Shown one piece after another: positions 26,837 through 34,900 of a stretch of 64,000 bases of DNA; the stretch's first letter is position 1; each line of letters starts with the position of its first letter. The position numbers and the translations under genes were made by a program. Source of the DNA: Oceanicaulis sp. HTCC2633 (GTDB lineage Bacteria; Pseudomonadota; Alphaproteobacteria; Caulobacterales; Maricaulaceae); NCBI RefSeq assembly GCF_000152745.1, contig NZ_CH672428.1:2145129-2209128 (forward strand), written 5' to 3'. The notes beneath the pieces were generated by a model. The model saw only the letters and a program-made list of their open reading frames with translations, was not told the DNA's origin and searched no databases.

Positions 26837-27187
26837 ATGCTTCTGGTCCTGCAGGTCGCGCATTCCCTGATCTATGCCCTGGCGGTGCTCTGCATCCTCG
26901 GAGCCTGGCGGTTTGCGCTGACCGGCCAGGGGCGTCGCGCCTTGCCGGTCTTCATCGGTTTTCCCGTGCTGATTGGCCTGGGCCTGCTTCTCAATGACGG
27001 CGATTGCATTTTCCAGAGCTGGGCTCGCGCCCTGTCGGACGCGCCTGATGACATATGGGTGCGCGACCTGTTGTTTCTGCCTGAAGCCGTGGCGCGCCGT
27101 ACGCCGATCATCTTCACGCCGCCCTTCATACTCGGCGTTGCGCTCTCACTGCACCGGATATGGCGGCATAACCGCCTGAATGCGTAA
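26837..27187 (+). CDS. Small integral membrane protein, 116 residues
   Basis: From the ATG at 26837 the protein has three hydrophobic segments (about 3-26, 36-52 and 91-108). Between them is a loop with NDGDCIFQSWARAL and a second with DIWVRDLLFLPEAVA. I do not recognise a family. It begins eight bases after the FMN glutamate-synthase-like gene and is almost certainly co-transcribed with it, so it may act with that membrane-anchored enzyme. It has no good ribosome binding site, which fits translational coupling. Confidence 0.7.
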   Translation: MLLVLQVAHSLIYALAVLCILGAWRFALTGQGRRALPVFIGFPVLIGLGLLLNDGDCIFQSWARALSDAPDDIWVRDLLFLPEAVARRTPIIFTPPFILGVALSLHRIWRHNRLNA

Positions 27188-27193
27188 GCAGCC

Positions 27194-27222
27194 CTTGCGT
27201 CCCCGCACCCGCCTTCCTAAAT
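27194..27222 (+). promoter_or_regulatory. Candidate sigma-32 heat-shock promoter of dnaK
   Basis: CTTG at 27194-27197, an 18-base spacer, then CCTAAAT at 27216-27222 matches ten of the eleven positions of the alphaproteobacterial heat-shock consensus (CTTG-N16-18-CYTATNT) as I recall it. It lies about 200 bases before the dnaK start, just after the preceding stop codon, so the mRNA would have a long AT-rich leader. Confidence 0.5.
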
Positions 27223-27419
27223 CGCCCCATGACACGCATGGCTTTTCACAAAGTCGTGAAAGTGAAGACGATCGAATGGGTCCGAGAGCAGTCGCTTGAA
27301 GACCAAATTGTTGAAATTTTGAACGCGAGCCAATAGGGGGGCGGCTCCCGGCGAGAGGGAAGCGCTTCGGGCTTCTCACCACCGCCCCGCCCCGCCGCTA
27401 AACAGGAGAGACGCACGCG

Positions 27420-29336
27420 ATGAGCAAAGTTATCGGGATCGACCTTGGGACCACCAACTCCTGCGTCGCCGTCATGGACGGTGACCAGGCGAAAGTGATC
27501 GAGAACGCAGAGGGCATGCGGACCACCCCGTCCGTGGTCGCCTTCACGGAAGACGGCGAGCGCCTGATCGGCCAGCCCGCCAAGCGCCAGGCCGTGACCA
27601 ACCCGGACCACACCTTTTTCGCCATCAAGCGCCTGATCGGCCGGACCATGAGCGATCCGACCGTGAAGAAAGACGTGGACATGGTGCCCTACACCATCAC
27701 CGAGGGCCCCAATGGCGACGCCTGGGTGCAAGGCCGCGACAAGAAGTACGCGCCGAGCGAGATTTCCGCCTTCATCCTTCAGAAAATGAAGGAAACCGCC
27801 GAGAGCTATCTGGGTTCGAAAGTTGAAAAAGCCGTCATCACCGTGCCGGCCTATTTCAATGACGCCCAGCGCCAGGCGACCAAGGATGCGGGCAAGATCG
27901 CGGGTCTGGAAGTTCTGCGCATCATCAACGAGCCGACCGCGGCTGCGCTCGCATACGGCCTCGACAAGGGCGATAACCGCACCATCGTCGTCTACGACCT
28001 CGGCGGCGGCACCTTCGACGTGTCCGTGCTGGAAATCGGCGATGGCGTCTTTGAAGTGAAAGCCACCAATGGCGATACCTTCCTGGGCGGCGAAGATTTC
28101 GACATGCGTATCGTCGAATACCTCGCAGACGAGTTCAAAAAGGAAACCTCGATCGACCTGCGCCAGGACAAGCTGGCCCTGCAGCGTCTGAAAGAGGAAG
28201 CGGAGAAGGCCAAGAAAGAGCTGTCTTCCGCCTCGTCCTATGAAGTGAACCTGCCCTTCATCACCGCCGACGCCTCCGGTCCGAAACACCTCAACATGAA
28301 GCTCTCCCGCGCCAAGCTGGAAAGCCTGGTGGACGACCTGATCAAGCGCACCATCGAGCCGTGCAAGAACGCGCTCAAGGATGCGGGCATTTCGGCGTCC
28401 GAAATCGACGATGTGGTGCTGGTGGGCGGCATGACCCGCATGCCCAAGGTCCAGGAAGCGGTGAAAGGCTTCTTCGGTCGCGACCCGCACAAGGGCGTGA
28501 ACCCGGATGAAGTGGTCGCCATGGGCGCCGCCATCCAGGCCGGCGTTCTGCAAGGCGATGTGAAGGACGTGCTGCTGCTGGACGTGACCCCGCTGAGCCT
28601 CGGCATCGAGACCTTGGGCGGCGTGTTCACCCGTCTCATCGACCGCAACACGACCATCCCGACCAAGAAGTCCCAGACCTTCTCCACCGCGGACGACAAT
28701 CAGACCGCTGTGACGATCCGGGTCTTCCAGGGCGAGCGCGAAATGGCGGCGGACAACAAGCTGCTGGGTCAGTTCGACCTTGTGGGCATTCCGCCGGCCC
28801 CGCGCGGCATGCCGCAGATCGAGGTGACCTTCGATATCGACGCCAACGGCCTTGTGAACGTGTCCGCCAAGGACCAGGCCACCGGCAAGGAACAGGCGAT
28901 CCGCATCCAGGCCTCTGGCGGTCTGTCCGACAGCGATATCGAGCAAATGGTCAAGGACGCCGAGGCGAACGCCGACGCGGACAAGAAGCGCCGTGAGCTC
29001 GTGGATGCGAAGAACAATGCTGAAGCGCTGATCCACCAGACCCAGAAACAGGTCGAGGAGTTCGGCGACAAGGTGTCGGCCGAGGACAAGTCCGCGATCG
29101 AGGATGCGATCAAGGAGCTGGAAGGCGTCAAGGAGGGTGAAGACCCTGAAGCGATCCAGCAGAAGACCCAGGCCCTGATGCAGGCGGCCATGAAGCTGGG
29201 CGAGGCCATGTATGCCGCCCAGCAGGCCGATGGCGGGGAAGCCGCTGCGAAAGCGGATTCCGAAGCCGAGGAAGGCGTGGTCGACGCCGAGTTCACCGAG
29301 GTGAGCGACGACGACGACGACAAGAAAAGCGCCTAA
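27420..29336 (+). CDS. dnaK: Molecular chaperone DnaK (Hsp70)
   Basis: The 638-residue protein is a full-length DnaK. The N-terminal ATPase motif [16 protein letters not shown] is followed by [16 protein letters not shown] and [16 protein letters not shown]. The substrate-binding domain carries [17 protein letters not shown]. The C-terminus is rich in acidic residues. It folds client proteins with DnaJ and GrpE. AGGAGAG precedes the ATG by about nine bases. dnaJ follows 91 bases downstream, with a GC-rich hairpin between them. A long antisense open frame over the gene is a codon-composition shadow. Confidence 0.98.
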   Translation: MSKVIGIDLGTTNSCVAVMDGDQAKVIENAEGMRTTPSVVAFTEDGERLIGQPAKRQAVTNPDHTFFAIKRLIGRTMSDPTVKKDVDMVPYTITEGPNGDAWVQGRDKKYAPSEISAFILQKMKETAESYLGSKVEKAVITVPAYFNDAQRQATKDAGKIAGLEVLRIINEPTAAALAYGLDKGDNRTIVVYDLGGGTFDVSVLEIGDGVFEVKATNGDTFLGGEDFDMRIVEYLADEFKKETSIDLRQDKLALQRLKEEAEKAKKELSSASSYEVNLPFITADASGPKHLNMKLSRAKLESLVDDLIKRTIEPCKNALKDAGISASEIDDVVLVGGMTRMPKVQEAVKGFFGRDPHKGVNPDEVVAMGAAIQAGVLQGDVKDVLLLDVTPLSLGIETLGGVFTRLIDRNTTIPTKKSQTFSTADDNQTAVTIRVFQGEREMAADNKLLGQFDLVGIPPAPRGMPQIEVTFDIDANGLVNVSAKDQATGKEQAIRIQASGGLSDSDIEQMVKDAEANADADKKRRELVDAKNNAEALIHQTQKQVEEFGDKVSAEDKSAIEDAIKELEGVKEGEDPEAIQQKTQALMQAAMKLGEAMYAAQQADGGEAAAKADSEAEEGVVDAEFTEVSDDDDDKKSA

Positions 29337-29357
29337 CGCTTGACCAGACGAGGCGCG

Positions 29358-29387
29358 CGGCCCCGTCCCGCATCAGGGGCGGGGCCG
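29358..29387 (+). terminator. Hairpin between dnaK and dnaJ (attenuator or mRNA-stability element)
   Basis: CGGCCCCGTCCC pairs with GGGGCGGGGCCG (one G-T pair) around a six-base loop, starting 22 bases after the dnaK stop. No T-run follows, so partial termination or protection of the dnaK mRNA 3' end is more likely than full termination. Confidence 0.6.
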
Positions 29388-29427
29388 TGTTGCTTCAGGC
29401 TGAAACTCCAAAGACCGGACCGCACGC

Positions 29428-30612
29428 ATGAGCAAACGCGATTATTATGAGGTTCTGGGCGTCGCCAAGGATGCCGACGCGAAGGCGATCAAGTCCGCCT
29501 ATCGCAAGCTGGCGATGAAATACCATCCCGACCAGAACCCTGATGACGCCGAAGCCGAAGCCAAGTTCAAGGAAGTCGGCGAGGCCTACGCCATTCTGTC
29601 AGATGCGGACAAGCGCGCCGCCTATGACCGGATGGGTCACGCAGCCTTCCAGCAGGGCGGCGCTGGCGGCGGCCACCCGTTCGGCGGCGGCGCGGGCGCG
29701 GCGGATTTTGCGGATATCTTCGAGCAGGTGTTTGGCGACGCCTTCGGCATGGGCGGCGGGCGTCGCGGCGGCGGACGGCGGTCCGGACCCTCGCGAGGCT
29801 CGGACCTGCGCTATGACATGCAGATCAGCCTCGAGGAAGCCTATCACGGCAAGGACGCGAATATCCGCGTGCCCACCACCGTCACCTGTGAACGCTGTGA
29901 GGGCGACGGCGCCGAGCCGGGCACCGGCGTGACCACGTGTGAAACCTGTGCGGGCGCAGGTCGTATCCGGCGCACCCAGGGCTTCTTCACCATGGAACAG
30001 ACCTGTCCGACTTGCGGCGGGCGCGGCTCCTATGTCGAAACGCCCTGTCAGGAATGCGATGGCGCGGGCCGGGTGCGCAAGACGCGCGATCTGCGCGTGC
30101 AGATCCCGGCAGGGGTCGAGGACGGCATGCGCATCCGCCTGGCCGGTGAAGGCGAAGCCGGTGCGCGCGGCGGGCCCAAGGGCGATCTCTATATCTTCGT
30201 CTCGGTCGGCCATCATGACCTGTTTGAACGCGATGGACCGAACCTGTATTGCCGGGCGCCGGTCTCCATGGTGACGGCGGCGCTGGGCGGGGAGATCGAC
30301 GCGCCGACCATTGATGGCGGCAAGGTCAAGATCCGCATCCCCGAAGGCGCGCAGACCGGCGAACGCATGCGCCTGCGCAACAAGGGCATGGTCAAGCTCA
30401 ATGGCGGCGGCGCCCGCGGCGACATGTATGTGGAGCTGTTTGTGGAGACCCCGCGCAAGATGACCGAGCGCCAGAAGGAGATCCTGCGCGAGTTCTGCGA
30501 GATTTCCGGCGCGGGCTGCAATCCCGAGAGCGATGGCTTCTTCAACAAGGTCAAACGCTTCTGGGATGATATCAGCGGGGATGACGAGCACGGCCAGCGC
30601 CCCGACGCCTGA
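29428..30612 (+). CDS. dnaJ: Co-chaperone DnaJ (Hsp40)
   Basis: The 394-residue type I DnaJ has a J domain with the HPD motif in YHPDQNPDD, a Gly-rich linker (about 76-120, including [12 protein letters not shown]), the zinc-binding region with four CxxC pairs (CERC, CETC, CPTC, CQEC), and two C-terminal client-binding beta domains. It delivers substrates to DnaK and triggers ATP hydrolysis. Its start lies in the 18-base sequence GACCGCACGCATGAGCAA shared with grpE. The Gly-rich linker is somewhat longer than in E. coli. dapB follows. Confidence 0.98.
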   Translation: MSKRDYYEVLGVAKDADAKAIKSAYRKLAMKYHPDQNPDDAEAEAKFKEVGEAYAILSDADKRAAYDRMGHAAFQQGGAGGGHPFGGGAGAADFADIFEQVFGDAFGMGGGRRGGGRRSGPSRGSDLRYDMQISLEEAYHGKDANIRVPTTVTCERCEGDGAEPGTGVTTCETCAGAGRIRRTQGFFTMEQTCPTCGGRGSYVETPCQECDGAGRVRKTRDLRVQIPAGVEDGMRIRLAGEGEAGARGGPKGDLYIFVSVGHHDLFERDGPNLYCRAPVSMVTAALGGEIDAPTIDGGKVKIRIPEGAQTGERMRLRNKGMVKLNGGGARGDMYVELFVETPRKMTERQKEILREFCEISGAGCNPESDGFFNKVKRFWDDISGDDEHGQRPDA

Positions 30613-30689
30613 CGGGCGTCTTGCCTGCGGGACTTACGCTTTTTTCACCTAAAGGCGCGATGACAAAGCGTCAGGTTGTGAGGGGCGTC

Positions 30690-31508
30690 ATGTCGGGATC
30701 CAGCATTCATATCGCCGTTACGGGCATTTCGGGTCGGCTCGGTCGGGCGATCGCCACCGAGGTCATCCGCGCCAGCGACCTGTCGCTGGTGGGCGGAATG
30801 GTCAGTTCGGATTCGGCCAATCTGGGCGCTGACCTCGGAGAGCTCTGCTCGGCGGGCTTTCTCGGAATCGAGACCGTCGTTTCCCTCGAGCAGACGGCGG
30901 ATCAGGCGGATGTCCTGATCGATGCCTCCTTGCCCAAGGTGACGAGCGCCATCGCGCCCCGCCTCGCCGCCATGGGCAATCGCGCGCTGGTCACCGGCGT
31001 GACCGGCCTCGACAAGGATCAGCAGGCGGCCCTGGAGCACGCAGCCGAAACGATCCCGGTCCTGCAGGCCAGCAATTTCTCGCTTGGCGTTGCGCTCGTC
31101 GAACGCCTTGTGTCGCAAGCCGCCAGGGCGCTGGCGGACGATCATTTCGATCTCGAGATCGTGGAAGCCCATCACAAACGCAAGGCCGATTCTCCGTCCG
31201 GAACAGCGCTGAGCCTTGGCGAAGCCGCCGCCAGGGCGCGGGGCGTTGAGCTCGAGGATGTGGCCCAGTTCTCACGCCCGCGTCAGGACGGCCATCGACC
31301 GGTCGGCGCAATCGGGTTCAGCGCCATTCGCGGCGGCGGCGTGGTTGGCGAGCACGAAGCCCGTTTCCTGTCCGCGTTCGAGGAAGTCAGCATTTCCCAC
31401 AAGGCGTATGACCGGTTTATCTTCGCCCAGGGCGCGCTGGAAGCGGCGCGCTGGATCAAGGGCAAGGCGCCGGGCCTCTACACCATGCAGGACGTACTGG
31501 GTGACTGA
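30690..31508 (+). CDS. dapB: 4-hydroxy-tetrahydrodipicolinate reductase
   Basis: From the ATG at 30690 (GAGGGG just upstream) the protein has 272 residues. The NADPH-binding motif reads AVTGISGRLGRAI, and the catalytic motif EAHHKRKADSPSGTA carries His161, His162 and Lys165. DapB reduces hydroxy-tetrahydrodipicolinate on the route to lysine and diaminopimelate, so it also feeds peptidoglycan synthesis. The frame is open back to 30621, but that part is not conserved. The downstream membrane-protein gene begins inside the dapB stop region (GTG at 31501). Confidence 0.95.
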   Translation: MSGSSIHIAVTGISGRLGRAIATEVIRASDLSLVGGMVSSDSANLGADLGELCSAGFLGIETVVSLEQTADQADVLIDASLPKVTSAIAPRLAAMGNRALVTGVTGLDKDQQAALEHAAETIPVLQASNFSLGVALVERLVSQAARALADDHFDLEIVEAHHKRKADSPSGTALSLGEAAARARGVELEDVAQFSRPRQDGHRPVGAIGFSAIRGGGVVGEHEARFLSAFEEVSISHKAYDRFIFAQGALEAARWIKGKAPGLYTMQDVLGD

Positions 31509-32541
31509 ACAGACCAATGACCCTCGCAGCCCCTATCTGGAAGTGAGGCTGCATCGCCTGTCGCCCTTGCCGCCGGTTCTGACCGGCATTCTGATCAGCG
31601 CCCTGCTCTACGCCCTCTATCTTCTCTATTCAGTCGAGGTGGGCCAGCCCATCATCGAACAGACCAATGGGAGCGTCGGCTTCAACAACGCCGCCTGGGC
31701 GGCTCTGGTGATCTGTCTTATCTTCGGCGTCGCCACGACCATGCCCGCGATCACCCAGCGGCAATGGCAGGCCTCCTTGCCCCAACTGAAAGCGGTTCTG
31801 GATGAAAAAGGCCGCCTTCAGGTCGAGGCGATGGCGACAGGACCGTCGCGAAAGCATTCCTGGCGCTCGCTTCTGGCGTTCCTGGCGGGCGCGGCGGGGG
31901 GTGTTCTGGTCAATCTCTGGCTGCTCAATCCGCCCAATCTGAGCTGGTCCGAATACTGGAGCACGATCTCGCCCTTCTTTGCGATCATGAATGCGGTCGT
32001 GTTCGGACTGGCGGCGCGCGGCGGCTATATGGTCCGGTATGAGGATCGCGAGATGCGGGAGCTTGTGGAGACCCATCTGCAGGTCGATCTCGCACATCTT
32101 GAGCGCAATCAGATCTTCGGCCGTCTGGCCCTGCGCGGCGCTCTGGCCTGGCTGGTGATGACCGCGGTCATCCTGCTGCTCTTTGTGGATTCAACGCCGG
32201 CTCCGATCTCGGCGACCGCCCTGGTGCTGGCGCTGATTGCATCGGGCTATGCGTTCGCCTCCACCATCGGGCCGGTCGTGCGCAAATGCTCGGCCGTGCG
32301 CGATGCGGCGCTTCAGTCGGTGCGGGAACAGATCACTGCGAGCGGCGACGCCGCCCTGAAAGGCGCGCCGGGCGGCGCGCCTCTGTCAGAGCTGATCGCC
32401 TATGAAAACTGGCTTGAGAAGCTGCCGGTCTGGCCAATCTCGGCGCCAGTGACCCGGCGCCTGGCGCTATACGGCTTCATTCCGGTGCTGGCCTGGTTCG
32501 GGTCGGCGGCGGCGGAGCTGGTGCTCAACCGCTTTACCTGA
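31501..32541 (+). CDS. Multipass membrane protein of unknown function, GTG start overlapping dapB
   Basis: The frame needs the GTG at 31501, because the next in-frame Met is about 80 codons later, inside the second membrane segment. It overlaps dapB by eight bases, which implies translational coupling. The 346-residue protein has about seven hydrophobic segments (about 22-44, 60-82, 118-138, 152-174, 207-230, 236-258 and 320-340), with a charged loop at 178-205 (RYEDREMRELVETHLQ). I do not recognise a family. The tight link to dapB suggests envelope or amino-acid context, but that is inference only. Confidence 0.78.
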   Translation: MTEQTNDPRSPYLEVRLHRLSPLPPVLTGILISALLYALYLLYSVEVGQPIIEQTNGSVGFNNAAWAALVICLIFGVATTMPAITQRQWQASLPQLKAVLDEKGRLQVEAMATGPSRKHSWRSLLAFLAGAAGGVLVNLWLLNPPNLSWSEYWSTISPFFAIMNAVVFGLAARGGYMVRYEDREMRELVETHLQVDLAHLERNQIFGRLALRGALAWLVMTAVILLLFVDSTPAPISATALVLALIASGYAFASTIGPVVRKCSAVRDAALQSVREQITASGDAALKGAPGGAPLSELIAYENWLEKLPVWPISAPVTRRLALYGFIPVLAWFGSAAAELVLNRFT

Positions 32542-32543
32542 AG

Positions 32544-32849
32544 TCAGGCGTGACCGAACAGGTCCGGCTGCCGCGTCAGGCTTTCAAAATCGGGACGCTG
32601 GGCCGGGCTGCGCAGGCGCGACAGCGTGCGGCTGGGCGGCGGCGCGACGACCGGAGCCGGGGCTTTGAGCGTCAGGCCCAGATGGGTCGCTTTGGCGCGG
32701 ATGGCGTTGTCAGGGCGACCGAGCTTCAGGCTGATCAGGCGCAGGCTGGCGCCCTGGCGGGCCAGGGCCTTGAGCAGTTTCACATCCTCGCCGCGCCAGC
32801 GCTTGCCAGCGTTGCGGGCATATCCGGCAGATTTGGTTGCATACGCCAT
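32544..32849 (-). CDS. Small SANT/GcrA-like DNA-binding protein, putatively SOS-controlled
   Basis: The 101-residue protein has one helical domain at about 16-62: KRWRGEDVKLLKALARQGAS, then LRLISLKLGRPDNAIRAKAT. This pattern (aromatic anchor, three helices, NAIRAKATHLGL) resembles the N-terminal HTH of GcrA and Myb/SANT-like domains. A Pro-rich linker and a tail ending PDLFGHA follow. An excellent ribosome binding site (AAGGAG) precedes the ATG. An exact GAAC-N7-GAAC LexA box sits 21 bases upstream of the start. It is separated by a terminator from gloA, so it has its own promoter. The domain reading is moderately sure; the function is unknown. Confidence 0.8.
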   Translation of the reverse strand: MAYATKSAGYARNAGKRWRGEDVKLLKALARQGASLRLISLKLGRPDNAIRAKATHLGLTLKAPAPVVAPPPSRTLSRLRSPAQRPDFESLTRQPDLFGHA

Positions 32850-32869
32850 GGTTCACTCCTTACAGGGAG

Positions 32870-32884
32870 GAACATAAGCGGAAC
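32870..32884. promoter_or_regulatory. LexA (SOS) box, exact GAAC-N7-GAAC
   Basis: GAAC-ATAAGCG-GAAC matches the direct-repeat SOS box of alphaproteobacteria exactly. It lies between a terminator and the ribosome binding site of the small HTH gene, 21 bases before its ATG. A bound LexA would block transcription initiation or early elongation of that gene only. Confidence 0.65.
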
Positions 32885-32910
32885 ATCTGTTCCCGTCAAG
32901 AGGCCAGCAA

Positions 32911-32937
32911 AAAGGCCCGCCTTGCGGGCGGGCCTTT
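32911..32937 (-). terminator. Rho-independent terminator of gloA
   Basis: An 11-bp perfect stem (AAAGGCCCGCC and its complement) with a five-base loop lies 15 bases past the gloA stop. Read on the minus strand it ends in TTTTT. Confidence 0.85.
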
Positions 32938-32951
32938 GAGGGTTGGACATC

Positions 32952-33416
32952 TTACCAGCTTCCGGTGTTTTCCATGCTGGCCCAGGGCTCTGACGGTTCG
33001 AGCGCCTCGCCCTCCTGCAAAAGCTCGACCGAGATGCCGTCGGGGCTTTTGACAAAGGCCATGCGGCCATCCCGCGGGGGACGGTGAATGACATAGCCCA
33101 TGGAGGCGAGGCGGCCGCACAGGGCGTAGATGTCTTTCACTTCATAGGCGATGTGACCGAAATTGCGCCCCGACGCATAGGTTTCAGGGTCCCAGTTATA
33201 GGTCAGCTCGATCATCGGCGCGCCCTTGGGCAGGATTTTCGATTCCCCGATGACGCCCGACTTGGCGATGTCGTCCCGGCTGGCGAGGAAGATCAGGGTG
33301 AAGCGGCCGGCTTCATTGTCGGTGCGGCGCACTTCTTTGAGGCCCAGGCCGTCGCAATAGAATTTCAGCGACGCGTCGATATCGGTGACGCGCACCATGG
33401 TGTGCAGGAAGTGCAT
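32952..33416 (-). CDS. gloA: Lactoylglutathione lyase (glyoxalase I, VOC family)
   Basis: The 154-residue protein has the two VOC halves and all four metal ligands of glyoxalase I: His5, Glu70 in MIELTYNW, His88 in FGHIAYEV, and Glu131 in GISVELLQ. It converts the methylglyoxal-glutathione hemithioacetal to S-lactoylglutathione. The sequence FYCDGLGLKEVRR is typical. It is followed by a clear terminator, so it ends the minus-strand series that begins upstream with the thioesterase and DUF2244 genes. Confidence 0.92.
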   Translation of the reverse strand: MHFLHTMVRVTDIDASLKFYCDGLGLKEVRRTDNEAGRFTLIFLASRDDIAKSGVIGESKILPKGAPMIELTYNWDPETYASGRNFGHIAYEVKDIYALCGRLASMGYVIHRPPRDGRMAFVKSPDGISVELLQEGEALEPSEPWASMENTGSW

Positions 33417-33437
33417 GTAACGCTCCTTGTGAGAGGA

Positions 33438-33995
33438 TCAGCTGTCAGTGTCGGCTTGGGCGGAGTCGATCTTGATCTTGCGCGCCCATTTGGGACGCGG
33501 CCGCCAGCCCGTGTCTTCGATCGGTTCGCCCCTGGCCCGGGCGAGAGCGTGGTTGAAGGGTTCGGGGGCGCGCAGATGATGTAGGCGCGCAATCACCGCA
33601 GCGAAAGCCGCCCAGATGAAAACCACGCCGAAGAACAGCGCGAACATGAAGACATAGCCCGTGCGTCCGCCCCATTCGGGTGCGCCGTTCATGCGCCAGA
33701 TCACATCATAGAGCGCGGGCACCGCCAGCAGCGCGACGGGGCTGATGAGGATGGCGGCGCCGGCGGATGCGGCGGCGTAGAGCGTCCAGCGCGGCTGGAA
33801 GCAGGAGACATACAAACGGATGAATTCGGCTTCGCTCACACCCTTGATGGTGCCGGGCTTTTCCGCCTTGCGGGTCTGGTATTCCGCGTGCGCTTCCTCG
33901 GTCAGGCCGCGCACGGACACCCACCAGCGTACGAGGCAGGCCAGGATGAAGAGGACGAAGACGCCCCCGAGAATGAAGAGAGACAGATCGAACAT
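33438..33995 (-). CDS. Membrane protein of unknown function, 185 residues
   Basis: From the ATG at 33995 the protein has three hydrophobic segments (about 3-24, 75-97 and 115-140) and a basic C-terminal tail (GWRPRPKWARKIKID). I do not recognise a family. The frame is open to 34025, but those codons overlap the end of the upstream Ada-like gene, and the ATG at 33995 lies ten bases after that stop, a natural operon spacing. gloA follows 21 bases downstream. Confidence 0.72.
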   Translation of the reverse strand: MFDLSLFILGGVFVLFILACLVRWWVSVRGLTEEAHAEYQTRKAEKPGTIKGVSEAEFIRLYVSCFQPRWTLYAAASAGAAILISPVALLAVPALYDVIWRMNGAPEWGGRTGYVFMFALFFGVVFIWAAFAAVIARLHHLRAPEPFNHALARARGEPIEDTGWRPRPKWARKIKIDSAQADTDS

Positions 33996-34005
33996 GAGAC
34001 GGCTT

Positions 34006-34878
34006 TTAACCCGTCGCGGCCTCATAGGCGAGCATTGCGCGCTTACGATCGAGACCCCAGTGATAGCCGGTCAGGCGGCCATCCGCCGCCAGCACGCGGT
34101 GACAGGGGATCAGCCAGCTGATCGGGTTCGCGCCCACAGCCGCGCCGGTGGCCCGGGCTGCGCCCGCCTTGCCCGCGGCTGCGGCGATATCGCCATAGCT
34201 GACCGTGCAGGCGGCAGGGATGGTCAGCAGCGCCCGCCAGACCTGACGCCGGAAGGGCGCGCCGTAGAGCGCCAGCGGCACGGAGGCTTCGCCCGCCGCC
34301 GCATCAAACACTCGCCCGGCCCAGTCGGACGCGAGCGCATCATCACGCGCATATTGCGCCTGAGGAAAGCGCCGGGCGAGGTCCTGAAAGGCGTCGTCCT
34401 CCTCGCCGCGACTGCAGAAGGCGAGCCCGGACAGTCCGCGCGGCGCGATCACGAACACCGCAACGCCGAAAGGGGAGGGTGCGAAGCCATAGCGAAAATC
34501 GAGCCCGGACCCGCCGGATTTCACATCGCCAGGGGTCGCCGCTTCCTCGGCGATGAAGATGTCATGCAGGCGCGAGGGACCGGACAGGCCGGTCTCCAGC
34601 GCGGCGTCGAGCACGCTCGCCCCGTCCACGAGCAGCTTGCGGGCGCTGGCGTGGGTCAGCGCCTGCACAAGCTTTTTAGGGCTGGCGCCGGTCCAGCGGG
34701 TGAAGACCCGTTGGAAATGATGCGGTGACAGGCCCGCCGCTTTCGCCGCGGCCGCAAGATCAGGCTGCTCGCGCCAGTGCTCGGACAGGAAGTCGAGCGC
34801 GGCGACCACGCGATCATAATCGCTGGCGCGGATTTTCAGCCGGTCTGCCGGAGAGAGCGTATCGAGGTCAGCGGTCAT
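34006..34878 (-). CDS. Ada-like AraC-HTH / O6-alkylguanine-DNA alkyltransferase
   Basis: From the ATG at 34878 the protein has 290 residues: an AraC-type DNA-binding domain (AAKAAGLSPHHFQRVFTRWT, with ASPKKL after it), then an OGT methyltransferase domain with the active Cys249 in IPCHRVL. The zinc-binding phosphotriester-repair domain of E. coli Ada, with its Cys38 switch, is absent. The protein should repair O6-methylguanine by suicidal alkyl transfer and may bind DNA as a regulator, but not through the classical methyl-phosphotriester signal. In-frame codons back to 35025 overlap the DUF2244 gene and look non-coding. It is in a run with DUF2244 upstream (22 bases). Confidence 0.9.
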   Translation of the reverse strand: MTADLDTLSPADRLKIRASDYDRVVAALDFLSEHWREQPDLAAAAKAAGLSPHHFQRVFTRWTGASPKKLVQALTHASARKLLVDGASVLDAALETGLSGPSRLHDIFIAEEAATPGDVKSGGSGLDFRYGFAPSPFGVAVFVIAPRGLSGLAFCSRGEEDDAFQDLARRFPQAQYARDDALASDWAGRVFDAAAGEASVPLALYGAPFRRQVWRALLTIPAACTVSYGDIAAAAGKAGAARATGAAVGANPISWLIPCHRVLAADGRLTGYHWGLDRKRAMLAYEAATG

Positions 34879-34900
34879 GAGCGCACCCTGCCGCGCGCCG

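Noticed and set aside
27295..27316. CTTGAAG and GTTGAAA sequences as further sigma-32 -35 elements
   Set aside because: No matching -10 element at a proper distance.
27229..27336. 35-codon frame (MTRMAFHKVVK...) upstream of dnaK
   Set aside because: No ribosome binding site and low third-position GC compared with neighbours; it lies in the leader after the likely heat-shock promoter.
20706..27419. CIRCE element before hrcA, grpE or dnaK
   Set aside because: No TTAGCACTC-N9-GAGTGCTAA or close variant was seen.
27246..29036. Minus-strand open frame of 596 codons opposite dnaK
   Set aside because: Antisense shadow of dnaK; no homology pattern and no ribosome binding site.
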